Counted from the first letter of the stretch, positions 1 through 13,012 are shown. The stretch: DNA of 64,000 nt from Linanthus parryae (GCA_023055425.1 JALGPY010000007.1:15324001-15388000); one strand, 5' to 3'. Notes: generated by a model not told the origin, from the sequence alone. Program-made: numbers and translations.

Positions 1-261
1 AAAAATATTGAACTTAGATGATGAGTTTGATATTGCTGAGATTACGTGCAGAGGCGTTTGGTATAATCTTAATTACCCACGGGTGAAAGGGAGAGAAGAA
101 AGAGAACCAAGAGATTTAGACAGATTAAGAAAGAGAGGAGGAGGAACAGAGAGGAAAATAATGGAGAGGACATATTGAAAGATGTGGTTATGTGGGTAAA
201 AGTTTTGATTTTATGAAAGTTACGGGTGAGAATAAAGGAAAAATGATATTGTTATAAACTT
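1..261. other. AT-rich flank, nothing recognised
   Basis: No gene, repeat or RNA signature is visible. The last nine bases (253-261) are one copy of the target duplication of the adjacent MULE. Confidence 0.5.
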
Positions 262-1880
262 GGGTAAAAGACATTTTGCACCCTTGTAGTTTGGATTATA
301 TACAAAAACAACCCTGCTGTTTGGGGATATACAAAAACCACCCTGAGATTGGATGGACGTTAGACAAAAAAACCCCTTCTGTTAATGTCCGGTTGAAATT
401 GAGATTTTTGTGACTATTATACCCTCTACCATGCCAATTACTTAAATGCCCTTACAACTACTATCTATTAACAGTTAATTTACATAAATGTTTATACCAC
501 ATTATTCTTTGTGTTCTTGCTTGGTGTTCTTGGTGTTCTTCAACACCACCAACAATACAACCACCGCCCCACCAGCACCACAACCACCACCACCCCACCA
601 GCAATTTTTCACACGAAGAATTCACACCACCACCACCACTTGCAAAAACAAACACACAAAAATCCCATAAATACTGATTCACCACCACAACCACAACCAC
701 CACCACAACAAACACACAAAAATCCTATGAATTTCTATTAATTTCACGAGTAACAAATAAAAACAGATCTGACCCAAACTTGTGGATGATACAACAATCA
801 AACCCACTGTAAACCGCAACAACACATTCATGCTCAAACTAGAAAATTTGTACTAAAACCTCCTCCAACCTTACTGGGATGTCACAATTTGACAAATCAA
901 AGAAAAGATCTTTGATGAAGCCTGGATTCAATATTACCTCCCCTGATCTTTTGGTAGAGAAGCGAACTCCCCCCAAAACGAGCTCCGGTCCTAGAATCCA
1001 TAGAAGGGAAGGGAACCCAATCGACGAACAGGGAGAGACCCAGAAACAATCAAACAGAATAGCGAGAAACCCAGAGCTTTGATTCGACGAATAGGGAGGA
1101 ACCCAGTTCAAATTCGCCGAACAGAAAGAAACCCATAACGAATTGGACCGGTGAATTCCATTTCAAACCCTAGTCGGCGAACGAATACCAGTACCAGAAA
1201 CCAATCAGAGCGAGAGAGACAAAAAATTCCGACGACACAGAAGAGAACAGAGACCCAATTGAGGGAGGGACGGCGAACTGAAGGAGATGGCGAGTTGGGG
1301 CTTCGATTCTCCCGCCGCTGATGCCGCCACCACTGTTGGGAATTTCCAGATCCATCGGTCGCTCAAAGGTCCGTGCAACGCTTGTTCGATTCATCAGACG
1401 CTCATGGGTTAGTGGGTCACTCTTCATCTGTGAAGGAAAAGGAGAGAGAGAGGCGGAATGTTGTTGATGGTGGCGGAGGCTGTCTTTTTTTCGAAGGGAT
1501 AAGGCTATGAATAAAGAGAAACTGAGGTGATCCGAGGTGATTTGGCAAGGGTTTGCTCCGCAGTGGAGGAGGGAGAGTGAGAGAGGGAGACGAGAGAGAG
1601 ATAGACGGAGGGGCAGGTGGGTTCTCTGGTTTATTTTGACTTGATTTTCAGAGGAGTGGGAGAAAGAGAGAGAAGAGGAGAGAAGAAATGTAGGATAAAA
1701 GTGAGGGGATAAGGAGAAGAGGGCATTTTTTTCATTTGAGGGTAAAATAGGTATTTAGTATGTTCCGTTAGTTGCCGTTAGTCACCGTCAGCTGTCAGGG
1801 GCGGTTTTTGTATATCCCCAAACAGCAGGGTTGTTTTTGTATATAATCCAAACCACAAGGGTGCAAAATGTCTCTTACCC
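262..1880. mobile_element. Non-autonomous Mutator-like element (MULE)
   Basis: The element is 1,619 bp and is bounded by terminal inverted repeats of about 85 bp (262-346 and about 1796-1880) that differ at only a few positions. Both ends start GGGTAA on the outward-facing strands. The flanks carry the perfect 9-bp direct repeat TATAAACTT (253-261 and 1881-1889). Long TIRs plus a 9-bp target duplication are diagnostic of MULEs. No transposase reading frame is present. The interior holds a CAC-rich low-complexity tract and a GC-richer stretch (about 880-1480) that could be captured host sequence, although I recognise no gene in it. The element lies about 600 bp upstream of the pectate lyase start codon. 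Confidence 0.93.
536..720. repeat. CAC/CCA-rich low-complexity tract
   Basis: Imperfect CCA/CAC/ACA trinucleotides run through the left part of the MULE. They create spurious poly-Val, poly-Thr and poly-His reading frames on both strands. There is no sign of a real protein. Confidence 0.8.
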
Positions 1881-1889
1881 TATAAACTT

Positions 1890-2488
1890 TCATCTAATGT
1901 ATACGAGAATAAAGTTAAGGAATGGTACGTATGAAACCAAAACTTAGATTGGGTGCATAAGTTTTGTTTTGATGAAATTTTTGGTGCCTAACTGCTCTAA
2001 TTGAAAGTATGAGTAAGTCCACAAGGGTGAGATAATCTTTTTAAAATTTTCACCAACTACACCACCGATGAAAAGTTGACGGGGAGTGCATACTTGCAAC
2101 CAAAAAAAATTGAGTTTATGATTGCTTTAATTGAATGTACTACGATAAGTACTAAATTCACACAAAGTACCAACTAAGGATACCATGGCAACAATTTAGC
2201 TTCCTTAAATATATAGAACAGATATGGCCGCAGGAAACTAAATGGTTCGAGATTAATTATAGTTCATACGGAAAAGCCATAAGGATGCCCTCATTTCTCG
2301 CTTAAAATGTGTAATTTTAGATTCTGGGATTAGCATTTATACGGTTCATTCTTCAAATAAAAACACCAACTTTTACCTTCTTGAGCCCCGCCAAGTTACT
2401 GGCCTTGTTGTTGGATACGGGTCGGTTCAATTCGGTCTAGATCCGTCCCACAGCAAACCTGAGGGTACGGTCCTAGACCTCAAAGAAC
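1890..2488 (+). promoter_or_regulatory. Upstream region of the pectate lyase gene
   Basis: AT-rich sequence lies between the MULE and the pectate lyase start codon. A TTAAATATATA stretch at about 2205-2215 could be a TATA box, which would imply a 5' UTR of about 240 nt. A short CGGGTC/CGGTTC-rich patch occupies about 2417-2455. I see no other defined cis element. Confidence 0.35.
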
Positions 2489-4958
2489 ATGAATAAGATG
2501 AGGCAATTGGGCCTCTGCGGCGCAATTGTCTTGGTCTTCGCTTGGGCTGCATCAATTCCAATTACTGCAGCCAGCGAAGACCGTGACTCTGGTTTGCTGA
2601 ACCCAAACCCAATCCAACTAGATAGCCTGGCCCATTTAGGCATCAACGAAACCCGGAGGGAACTAAGGGGAAAAAAGCACAAGGGCCCGTGCAAGGCCAC
2701 AAACCAAATCGACCAGTGCTGGAGGTGTCAACCCAATTGGGAGTCGAATCGCAAACGGCTCGCCGACTGCGTGAAGGGCTTCGCAGCGGGAACGACTGGC
2801 GGCAGAGACGGTAAATTTTACGTTGTGACCGACAGACATGACGACGACGTCATGAACCCGAAACCCGGGACCCTCCGTCACGCCGTGATCCAGAAAGAGC
2901 CGTTGTGGATCATCTTCGCCAGGAGCATGAAGATCCAGCTCAAGGAAGAGCTGATCATGCAGAGCGACAAGACGATAGACGGGCGTGGCGCGAAGGTCCA
3001 CATTGCTGGCGGGGCTGGTATTACAATCCAGTTCGTGAAGAACATTATCATCCATAACATTTATATCCATGACATTAAGGTGACGAAAGGCGGGTTGATC
3101 CGGGACTCGGTGGACCATTTCGGTATGAGGGGGGTTAGCGACGGCGACGGAATCTCCATCTTCGGATCGAGAAACGTTTGGTTGGATCATCTCTCTATGT
3201 ATCGATGCGCTGATGGTATTATCGACGCGATAGAGGGCTCGGATGCCATCACCATCTCTAATTGCCACTGGACAGACCACGATAAGGTACAATGACTATG
3301 TTAGAGCATCTCCAACAGTTGGAGGTACATTTTTTGCATGTTTTAAAGTTCGCATGTCATCCATTAATAGTGTTTGCTCTAGCAGTAAAATATAATCTAT
3401 ACATTTTATAGTTGAGTCGTGCTAAACGAACAGAAAGCTTAAAACATAAAATTGGACAAAAAGTACGAATTGTTGTAGGATGTAGTAGAAGCACAATTAT
3501 TGTTGATCAACATGTATTATAAAACAAAATCTAAAACCTCAACCTTCAAAATTTGAACCTTAAAATTTAAGTTGTACCCTTGACCCTCAAAATCTTAAAC
3601 CAGAAATACAATGGAGATTCAAAATAAAATAAAATAAAAAAGCAAACCAATTAACGTATAACTATAAGCATTTCCCAAAATCTTAGTTAGAGTGTGTTCC
3701 TGATACACCACATTAAAACTTGTACAAAACAAAATTAGTGAGTGGCGGAGAAAACGGGAAGAGGCAGTCAAGAGGTGGTGCCATCTGATTGGTTGATCCA
3801 TTCATTTATGTCCAACAATTTTCTTTCCCTTTAGTATTTTCCTTTATAGTTATTGGAAGTCAAAATATACAAATTAATGATGCATGAGAAGAGGGAGATA
3901 GACACATAATTTTACGTGTTTACTTTCTAGTTGGCGAAATATAAAGAGTAAAACGTCAGGTAAACTGCATGACTATTTGCATTGTAATTGGACCACAATA
4001 TTTGTTTAAGTTATTTAGAATTTTACTAATCACGCACTTTACATGGAGTAATTATTGCTTGTTCCAAGAGCAAATATGACATGGTGCATTAAGCAATACA
4101 TCACATGACACGTCAGGAACATGTAGGAATTCACTTTCTTTTGTCTGTCACTTATTCTCTTTCTTCCTGACGTGCCATGTGCTGTATGGTTAGAGCAAAT
4201 CCACATCATTTGCTCTTAGAGCAAACAAAAATTTCTCCTTTACATGGCATATTAAAGATGCTCTACAGTGACTAGGTTACATATGATAGTACTTGTAGTA
4301 GACACTTTCATATAGGAAAATGCAGGAATAAACACTTACTTTGAACTTGACACAAACATTGTGCTGGCTGCTGACAGGTTTTGCTTTTCGGTGCGCGGGA
4401 CACAAACATCGAGGACGATTCGATGAAGATTACGCTTGCATATAACCATTTCGGAAAGAGGCTTGTACAGAGGATGCCACGTGTGCGGTCCGGTTTCGTC
4501 CACATTGTGAACAACGACTACACTCACTGGAACATGTACGCCATTGGCGGTAGCCACCACGCCACCATCATTAGTCAGGGCAACCGCTTTGTGGCTCCAC
4601 CAAATCCTCAGTTTGCCCAGGTAATTAATTGATTTCCACTCCTCCAAAGAAACAAATTTCACTATGGCGGTGTTGATGCTTTTCACTTATTTCATCAATA
4701 TCGGTTTTGGATTTATGATTTTTACATATATAGGTGACTCATCGAGATTCTGTGGATTCGGAGTGGAAGAAATGGACGTGGCGATCGGATAAAGATTTGA
4801 TGGTGAACGGAGCATACTTCATAGAATCTGGAGACCCGAATGGTGTGGCGAAATTGCAAGGACTGGACCATGTTGTGGCAGTGCCCGGAACGGAAGTGAA
4901 GACCATGACAAAGTTTGCAGGAGTGCTCGATAGATGCAAGAAAGGCGTCGCCTGTTGA
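2489..4958 (+). CDS. Secreted pectate lyase (PL1 family, Amb a 1-like)
   Basis: Predicted to cleave de-esterified pectin in the cell wall by calcium-dependent beta-elimination. Exons are 2489-3286, 4378-4620 and 4734-4958, with GT-AG introns of 1,091 and 113 bp, both phase 0. The product is 421 aa, normal for plant pectate lyases. A hydrophobic signal peptide covers about residues 5-28, and an N-glycosylation sequon (NET) follows. Family signatures are [14 protein letters not shown], the acidic run [17 protein letters not shown] (calcium ligands), AYNHFG and RMPRVRSG followed by [15 protein letters not shown]. The two arginines of RxPxxR match the catalytic pair of PelC. The usual RCRHG is RVRSG here, so the Cys and His common in plant paralogues are missing. 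The Amb a 1/Cry j 1 group is typical of pollen, so pollen expression is plausible but is inference. Intron 1 holds a foldback repeat. Confidence 0.93.
4067..4216. repeat. Foldback (MITE-like) repeat in pectate lyase intron 1
   Basis: Two arms of about 53 bp (4067-4119 and about 4164-4216) are imperfect inverted copies. Both begin AGAGCAAAT on their outward strands and end at CACGTCAGGAA around the loop. No clear target duplication is visible. The element is fully intronic and should not affect the protein. Confidence 0.7.
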
Positions 4959-6020
4959 AAGCCTCGCAATCATCATCAGAAGGAGCAGATGAAAGAAAAA
5001 GAAAGAAGCAAATTTATTCTGCTTCCGAATTGTGTAATAGTTTTGTTAATAAAGACTTCTTTTTGGTCAAAGAAAAATAGATAGAAAAGCTTCATACTTT
5101 TACTTCCATTTTCCGCTTAGACGTAGTATGTCGTTCAATTAAAGCCTCAAAGTTTTGGACTTTTTGTTTACAACTTCACGATAACAAGCAACATACAATA
5201 TCCACAATGTGCGTGTAAAAGAGCCATAAACATAGTAGCTTCTTGTCTCCAGCTAGCTCCAATATCTTCCAATAATGTTTGAAATACTCTCCGTCATGAT
5301 CCGCTCTTTCGGCTGACGTATCGATACCGGTCTCATGTAGCGTAATCGGTGTGTATTGGGGAGGGTATAATGTGAACTGGGAATCGAATGAATGAAAAGA
5401 TGACGTCTATTCGAATCCCAAAATTTGAACTTTTTAGCCAAAATTTAGTTGACTACTGTATTTCTTTGAAGTCTTGAACATATAGTAGTAGTGTCTTTTT
5501 CATTGACAACCAATACATACAATTGTATTTTTAGAAAAAGCATTCAGCATTTCCTCAACAACAAAGCCTGCAGTAATATTAGAGCTGTAAATCTGGCCGG
5601 TTAACCGGTCGAACCGGCTCATCCTACCCGGCTAGACAGTAAACAGACCCTTATAGTCGGGCTAATTAACAACCCCTGTTTTCATAGCAAACACATGTCA
5701 ACAAAATCAAATTTAAAAATCAGAGATACATGGAGACCCCAAACAGGACCAATATGTATCAACAATACTTAGCAGGGGTAGTAGGTGAACATATCACTCT
5801 TATTTCCACTAGTTTCCCATTAAGTAAATAGCAGATTCTACATTCAGATGAAGCAGCAAATTTCACAAAACCTACATAAAACTCCCAACATATCCACTAG
5901 TGTCTCCAGCACAGAAAGAGACTTGCTTGCTACTACCAGCAGCAGAGGATGGTATAGGTATAGATACTACAAACATCAACGCTGGTGAAAACATCGAACA
6001 GCTAACGAACGATACAACTA
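4959..6020. other. Intergenic region between convergent genes
   Basis: This holds the 3' flank of the pectate lyase gene (an AATAAA at about 5048-5053 may be its polyadenylation signal) and the 3' flank of the minus-strand SSRP1 gene. A patch rich in CCGGTT/AACCGG at about 5580-5640 resembles the ends of hAT-type elements seen elsewhere in this window, but no partner end was found. Nothing else is recognised. Confidence 0.55.
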
Positions 6021-7231
6021 CTACTCGCTATCAGACTCATTTCCTGAATCAATGTTCATCGGCTGAGGGTTCTTATTGTAACCACCCATCTGATCTTGGT
6101 ACCGCTTCTTGTCCTCCTTAGCCTTCGCTTCAAATGGTGCTTTCTCCTCCGCTGCAAAAACAGACACAATTTCAGCAGATATATAGCATCAGCAAAAGGA
6201 TAATTACACAATGTGGTTTACGAAATAGAAGCAGTCTACAAGTGACCAGAACCTGTCATTTTCCTCCACTGCTCCCCAATGGCTTTCGAGATGTCGGAGA
6301 ACGCAATTCCAGGGTTATTCTTCTTAATAATCTGCATTTCGGAGAAATCAAAAACGAATTTTAAGAATTCAGAAGGAAGATGGAAAACAGTCAATAGTAG
6401 CATCTTCTTCATTATCTGCATCAAACGTTCTGTAAGGATTCAGAAGATGGAAAACAATGAATAATGGTACACTGACAATATACAAGGGATCTCCTACTTT
6501 ATTATATTGCAACTCATAAGTTGGGGTTAGACGGTCCCCAGATGAGTTCAAAATTTGAGCCGGGAACTTTAAAAACAGCCCTGTTTGGGAGCCATGAATC
6601 ACTAGGATTATCAGTCACTTGGAAATTGATGGTTGGTGAAGAAGGCTAAACAGGGAAACATTGTTGTAAAACCTTTAGTCACCTAAAACATCACCACCAA
6701 GGGGTAACACACTACTGCGATTTAAAGGCAATTTCGCACTAAAATCACACTCTGTGCCCTTACATCGTAAGCAAAACCCTTGGCATGGTGTGTGGGTGGG
6801 TGTTCTTTTCTGTGTGTTGTGGTGGTGAAGGGGAGGGGGCGGTGGCAGCTGTTTCCCCATGATGCTTGTCTATCTGGACTAAGATGGTTTACAAAAAGCT
6901 TTCCAGTCCCCAAATGGTGCCACAGATTTTTTTAGTTCCAGACCCATATTCCTCGAGAATTATAGATACCCAAACAAGGCCCACAAAGTCAAGTCCTTCT
7001 GTAAACTTCATAGATCATAGCTAACATTGCAAATGTGGCAAAAGATCTAATGGGCATGAGACATCTTGCAACTATTACCCTTAGACTAGGAAATCTGATC
7101 GTACGAATGAGGACGAACCTCAAAGAACTGTATCAGTATAATGGTCGAACCTTCCATGTAATGTTGTAGCAAACCCAGTATTCCCATTGAACATTTCAAA
7201 CAAACACGGACATATATAAATTATACGAGTG

Positions 7232-7289
<58 letters not shown>

Positions 7290-10200
7290 GATATACTGAA
7301 CTATACATAAGAAAAGGTCAAGCAGTTGACTATATGACATGCAGTTGCAGAAGATAACGTGACAGATCATTCCAGAATCTTGAAAGACAACAGAGAATTG
7401 ACTAAAAAAGAGCTGAGATATGTTTTCGCTATACTGACCTCCCTTTGACTCGCAGAGTAAAACATGAAACCAGTCATTGCCTTCTTTGGAGCATTTGGGT
7501 CCTTCTTCTTCTTCTGTTTCCTTTTTTTCGAACCATCTCCATCACCATCTTTAGATTTACCTCTACCAGAGGATGCCTTCGAACTAGATGCATCTTTCTT
7601 TGGTTTCTTTTTGGCAGGTTCCTGAAATCACCCGTCAAATTATATCAAAAGAGTATTTTATAAGTTCAATCAAAATAGTGATGTGGAGCTACACAATACC
7701 TCTTTCACCTCTCCAGACACACTAGCATCAGATCCCTCTTCACCAGAGTCATCAGTAGGTGAGCCTGAATCATCCTTCTCAGCTACAAAGTCTGAGTCCT
7801 AAGAAGTCACAACCACAAAAATAGAGTGATCAAATAAATATTTGCCATCAATCTGCTTCGGGACAAGGAAATATAGATGCGGCTCAAGCATTAGAGAACA
7901 ATGAGAGGCAGATAATGGAAAAGATGAATTTCAACATTTAAACACTTGATAAGAGATCGAATTGTACAAATACTGCCAATTGCTACCAAAACCTCGACTC
8001 TGAAGTAAGCATTCAAAGCGCAAAGATATATGCTGGCCTTATAGTTGAAGTAAAAAAGTTGAACATGCTTAACCAACAAGAGGACAACCACAATTCAATT
8101 AATAATTTGCCATCAATCTGCTTTGGGAGGTAAATAAAGTTTATGTGGCTCTAAGTACTAGCAACAAGAATCCTCCAAGTAAAAAAATAACCATAAGAGG
8201 CGGATATGTTCACAGTTTTAAAATATTTTATAAGAGATCCAATTTAGCCCTACTCCCTATAGCCACCAATATCTGAAGATTATTCAAAACGATAAATACG
8301 GTGATCTAAAGAATAAAAAAGGTAACGATATGACCAAAGAAATGCATCGCATTTATCAGCACATAAGAAACTTACTTCTTCATCACTCTCCTCACCACCA
8401 GCTGCATTCTTAATCCGCTCAAGATGGGGGTCCACAGCATCATCAACGTCGTTCTCCAGAATTTTAGCAACACCATCCGCAGCTGGACCATCTCCGAGGT
8501 TCAATATTTTCAAATCTTTCCCACTGCATTTCAAAATCATGGAATGAATATCTAAGTTACCATATTACACTAGAGACATGGAGCAGAATATAAGGTGCTG
8601 GAGCTAACCTTATGAAATCGAAAAGATTGTGATATTCATTCCTCTGGATATTCCGGAAGAGATGTTCTTGTTCAGTTTTAAGTCTGATTAGAAGATCGAA
8701 ATAATGCATATTTGAGCCTCCAGCAGAATGCCTCTCAAACTCCACATAGTCAATCTAGGAACAAGATACGATTAATATGTTTTAAGTGTGACTGAATGCA
8801 AAATATCTAATAGCTAGTGATACAGTCAATTCTACAGCCAAACCATTACCTCATCATGGCTGATAAGGGTAGGAGGCTTCGGCAGAAAGAAGAAGCACTT
8901 TTCAAGAGGATACAAAATACCATCTTCAGCTTTCAATGATGACTTCACAGCATAACCATCTTGACAACTCCTGAACTTTCCTGGCCTAGTGACTTTGGCA
9001 CCAGACAAGCCACGCAGAACCAAAGTGAACACTTCATGAATCAGTCCCTGCATAGAGAGGTGTGTATAAGCATACCCAATCACATAAACAAGTTAGAAGC
9101 ATTAATTACCATCCCCCTCTTATGTACAAACTCTAATAAAGGGGTATCACGAGAGAAAGAGTAAATTTACTTACCTTATATGAAGGTTCTAACTTGTCCT
9201 TGTACTTGGAATGCAAAAGATCTTCATTCAATGACAGGTCGGTTTCAAATATGCTGTCTGTTTCAAACTGCAATTGTAGAACCCAACACATCAAGACCAC
9301 ACAAGAGTGGGCATGCACTCTCTATGATAAGATCCTAGTAGTCACAAGGACAACAAACCATACCTGCATGACAATATGCGGGTACAACGTCTGACCCTTA
9401 CGAATGGGTGGATCAAGTGTGACAACCACAAACGTATGAGGCTGATTAGACTGCACAAAAACAAATGAGACATAAAATACGATTACTTTCAACAGACATC
9501 AAAACAAGTTAACCAAATGTCACCATGCATCTGGCCACAACAATAACTTGCCTTGGGTAGCAGGAAAAGGCGCACAACACTACTGTACTGAATTTTGAAA
9601 TCATTGGCTTGTCCTTGAAGCCTCAAAAAGGAAAGATGGAGTTCAATGTTGTACCGACCCCTAAACAAAGGAAACAGTTCAGTACAATGTTTGAGGCCAG
9701 GGAAACAACAGAACATAAACAGAAGAATTAAAACACAAAAAAATGACGAAGCAAATCACCGATAGGTAGAAGCACACTACTCACCTTGGAGTAAGAATTG
9801 CAATCCCATCAAATGTGACAACCGCTTCTTCTCCACCTGCACCGACATCGGCCCTAGCCATAATTTTTTCCAGGAGGACCTGATCGATATAATTAGGGTA
9901 AGTATGGTATCAATCCACAGAATAAAAACCAAGCCAAACAAAAACTAACCTGAGCTGGGGGGCGGTTTTCATCACCAATAAATTGAGTGTTGGACTGAGG
10001 TACATGGAAACTGATCTCCATCAACGAATCTTTCTGTATTCACAATCACAAAGCCTTATTATGCCGGAATTTCTCAAACAAAACAAGAGATTCAGAATGT
10101 CTAAGGGAAACTGAAAGCAACCTCATTAGCACCCGTAGTATCGTCGACATGGAACTCCAACATGATATCATTTTTGCCTTGAAGTTGCGATTGGGAGACA

Positions 10201-12710
10201 TCAGCAAGAGATACCTCAAATGCTTGCTTTGCCCCAACCATAAAGGACAACATATTTCCTGTAGAGACAGAAGTAAGAGGCGACAGTAATTAAAGATCAG
10301 TAGAATAATACATAGCCAAACATGCTAAATATTAACAACTTCCACACAGAGTCCCAGATCACAAGTGTGCAGATCACTATAATCAAGCTCACAGAGTTGA
10401 TTCATTACGATGAGAGGTGAGAGTAACAGATAGTTCCTAACAACTAACTTGGAATCGCATAGAAGACATTATTTCAGTTGTTTCTTACTGATGTCATAAT
10501 TCACAAGGGAGCAGGAAGGAAGACAATGACTACATTGCAACATGAGGCAGGCAACCATAGAAAATGGAATGGGAAATAAAAAGATAAGGTACCAACAATC
10601 CCAGAGAAAATATAATTTCACAAGTTTCAGAATCACTTACTAAGGGTGAGCCCGCACCATTTGGGGCAGTTGTGCCGAAAATTTCACCCGACCCAATAGG
10701 CTCGCATTGGAGAATGTTCAACCCAAACTCAACCAACTGTTTTTGAAACCCAAAACTAACTTATCTACCCGGCCTGATTCGGACCAGGTTGAACGGGTTG
10801 GTAAATCTAAAAGCAATTATTTGAAAAAAGTATGAATTTGGTTAAAGTTTTACAAGAATATGTAAGCAATAACCTATGGAGTTGAAAACTTAAGATAGTT
10901 TGCTAGAAAAGATGAGCAATTTGAGAAAAATAATCAAGGCAATTATGTGGGCTTATAAAACTTAATTTGTAGATTGTGTGGCATGTACTCAATTTGTAGA
11001 TTGTGTGGCATGTAGTCAATTTGTAGATCGTGTGGCATGTACCTAACTAAAATATGTAAACTTAAATTGGGTCAGGGACTATGTCCAATTGCTTGAGTGA
11101 AATGCTCAAGACACCAGAAGAACAACAGAAAGAAAAACGATCAAAACAATGACTTGATGTGAGATACACTTACCACTCAAATCAACCTCGCCCCAGTTTT
11201 TCCCACTAACCGACAGTTGCTTCTCCTCAGGTGTGATCCCAAACGTATTTGCGAAAAAGCTCGTCAGAGTAGTCACATCCTGCAAGAATAGTAATTATGT
11301 GTGGCATAATTTCACGAGATACTCCAGAGTACGCCTACATGGAAACAAAGACGAAAAAAGTCCACGAGTCGCCCATTTAAGAGGCAATACGTAAGTAACA
11401 ACAAAGTTACACCAAAGCCTGCTTAAATTTTCTTAAACTAGTTTTGAGTAGACATATGACTTGGATATCCTACTGAGATGTTGGTCTCCATAGAGAAAGA
11501 GAGAATGGAAAACTATTATTTACACGTGGGATCCTTCTAGGTGCGCGCACAAACACAAAGTTACCGGCAGAGAAACAACCAGATTACAGCAGCATATATA
11601 CATATTAAAACCCCTGAAATGGGTTACATTTTTAGATTTGATAGCTATGAGAAAAATACAACAATAACCTCAAACATAAAACACCGCCACATAAAAAGTC
11701 AAAAACGTTGAAATTCTCGGGTGAAAAATGATTTGGAAATGGTACTGAACATCATGTCTGAAAAGTCTGAAATGGAAATAAGCTTATTACATTAGCTTAG
11801 CATGAAAGAAAATCATGATGAAATTCAAGAGCATCTTTGACATATTAAAGTCATCACATCATAAAATAAAAATTAAAAAATCCTAAACTTCCACACCAAA
11901 ATCATATTTTAAGGCTTGCAGGGGAGTTACCTGGTCTCGGAAACCACTGAATTTGTAGTTTAGACCGTCCTTAATTCTGACCCCAAGTTGGTTCGTCCTG
12001 GGTACCTTCATCCATGTAAGGCCCGCAACATCTGTGTTATCAACTTCAACGGCTTTGCCTCCGCCTTGTTTTTTCCACTGGATGCCATGGGAGTGAATTC
12101 TAAGTTGGCCTGGATTCTGCATTTCTTCAATTAAGCCAAGTTAACATTGCGCAAAAAATGCTCCTACATGGATAGATACTACCAGACACCAATTCCAGAC
12201 CAACACACAGATATGGAATCCTAAATCTGCAATGGACTTGAACATTTCAATGGTAAAAAATAGCAAAGGAATCTCTTTTATCAGTAAATCTACAACAGAC
12301 TTCGACATTTTTGACTCAGGTCTCATAAAATTGCAGATTGATGGTAAATACAACACCAAAAGAACATTTTTTTTCCATTAATTTTCCGGAACCACAAATC
12401 AGGGACTACAAATCGACGGTTACCAGAAATTGACAGAACAAATCATCAAGCGAAGCACCAGATGGTCGCAAGGATTCGATGATGGAAGAAAATTAGGGTT
12501 CAAGGTCGGAAAAAACCGTTCAATTTCGTGGATGAAGCTATGGCTAGGGTTAGGGTTTCGAAAAACTAGTCAGATCTCGGAAGAGAAGAGATGAAGCAGC
12601 GATTAAAAAGACGAAACTTTCCGATGGAAAAGAGAGAGAGAGAGAGAGGGACTCACACTACCGCCGCGGCCTCCGAGAGAGATGCTGTTGAACTGATGGC
12701 CGTCTGCCAT
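6021..12710 (-). CDS. SSRP1: FACT complex subunit SSRP1
   Basis: With SPT16, SSRP1 forms FACT, the nuclear chaperone that removes and restores H2A-H2B during transcription and replication. I rebuilt 16 coding exons (minus strand): 12710-12657, 12116-11931, 11279-11174, 10258-10122, 10033-9950, 9879-9785, 9660-9552, 9450-9364, 9267-9175, 9047-8850, 8754-8609, 8523-8376, 7798-7700, 7621-7439, 6331-6253, 6151-6021. They total 1,935 nt with continuous phase and give 644 aa, against about 646 aa as I recall for Arabidopsis SSRP1. The N-terminus is [12 protein letters not shown]. The middle PH-type region is well conserved ([31 protein letters not shown]). An acidic Ser/Asp/Glu tract (about 460-515), a Lys-rich linker and one HMG box from about residue 555 ([15 protein letters not shown]) follow. 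All introns are GT-AG except intron 7, which is GC-AG (donor 9551-9550). No lesion is seen. Confidence 0.96.
7234..7282. repeat. (AC)n microsatellite in SSRP1 intron 14
   Basis: About 24 uninterrupted AC dinucleotides are followed by a short AT run. The tract is intronic and likely length-polymorphic. Confidence 0.97.
10964..11042. repeat. 27-bp minisatellite in SSRP1 intron 3
   Basis: Three tandem copies of a 27-bp unit containing AATTTGTAGATTGTGTGGCA; the third copy is slightly truncated with one substitution. Intron 3 (10259-11173) also holds a G/C-richer patch at about 10640-10800 with CCCGACCC and CCGGCC motifs, possibly transposon debris. Confidence 0.9.
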
Positions 12711-12850
12711 GGTCGCAACGCCAGAGAGAGCTTCGAACGAGAGAGAAACGAGAGAGAAGAGAAAGTGAGATATGAGGGGTATTTATAGGCGGTGAGGAGC
12801 GTAAAATGCAATTGCAATCTGGCGCCAAAGGTGAGATTGTGAAGCACCGA
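12711..12850 (-). promoter_or_regulatory. SSRP1 core promoter: TATA box and E2F-like site
   Basis: On the minus strand, TATAAATA at 12787-12780 lies about 70 nt upstream of the SSRP1 start codon, leaving room for a 5' UTR of about 40 nt. TTTGGCGCC at 12829-12821 matches the E2F consensus TTTSSCGC and sits upstream of the TATA box. A GA-rich tract covers the 5' UTR. E2F control would fit a replication-linked chromatin gene, but that is inference. Confidence 0.55.
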
Positions 12851-13012
12851 TGGTCAGGGTATCACTATTGTGTTGCCGACTCTAGTTCTCACCAGGGAGA
12901 GTGCTTCTACAATGAGGTTTAGCACATTTTTCTCTCTTATTCTTAAACTTCATTTCATTTCTCAAAAAGAAAATCAACAATTTATTATTCTCTACTTTTT
13001 CCTTATATAATT

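Noticed and set aside
461..715. Frame starting with a poly-Val run
   Set aside because: Product of the CAC-rich low-complexity tract in the MULE.
2663..3292. 209-codon minus-strand frame
   Set aside because: It lies antisense to pectate lyase exon 1 and mirrors its codon structure; no domain was recognised.
3303..4264. Larger MITE filling most of pectate lyase intron 1
   Set aside because: The outer ends share TAGAGCATCT in inverted orientation, but only 10 bp and with no target duplication; not strong enough to call.
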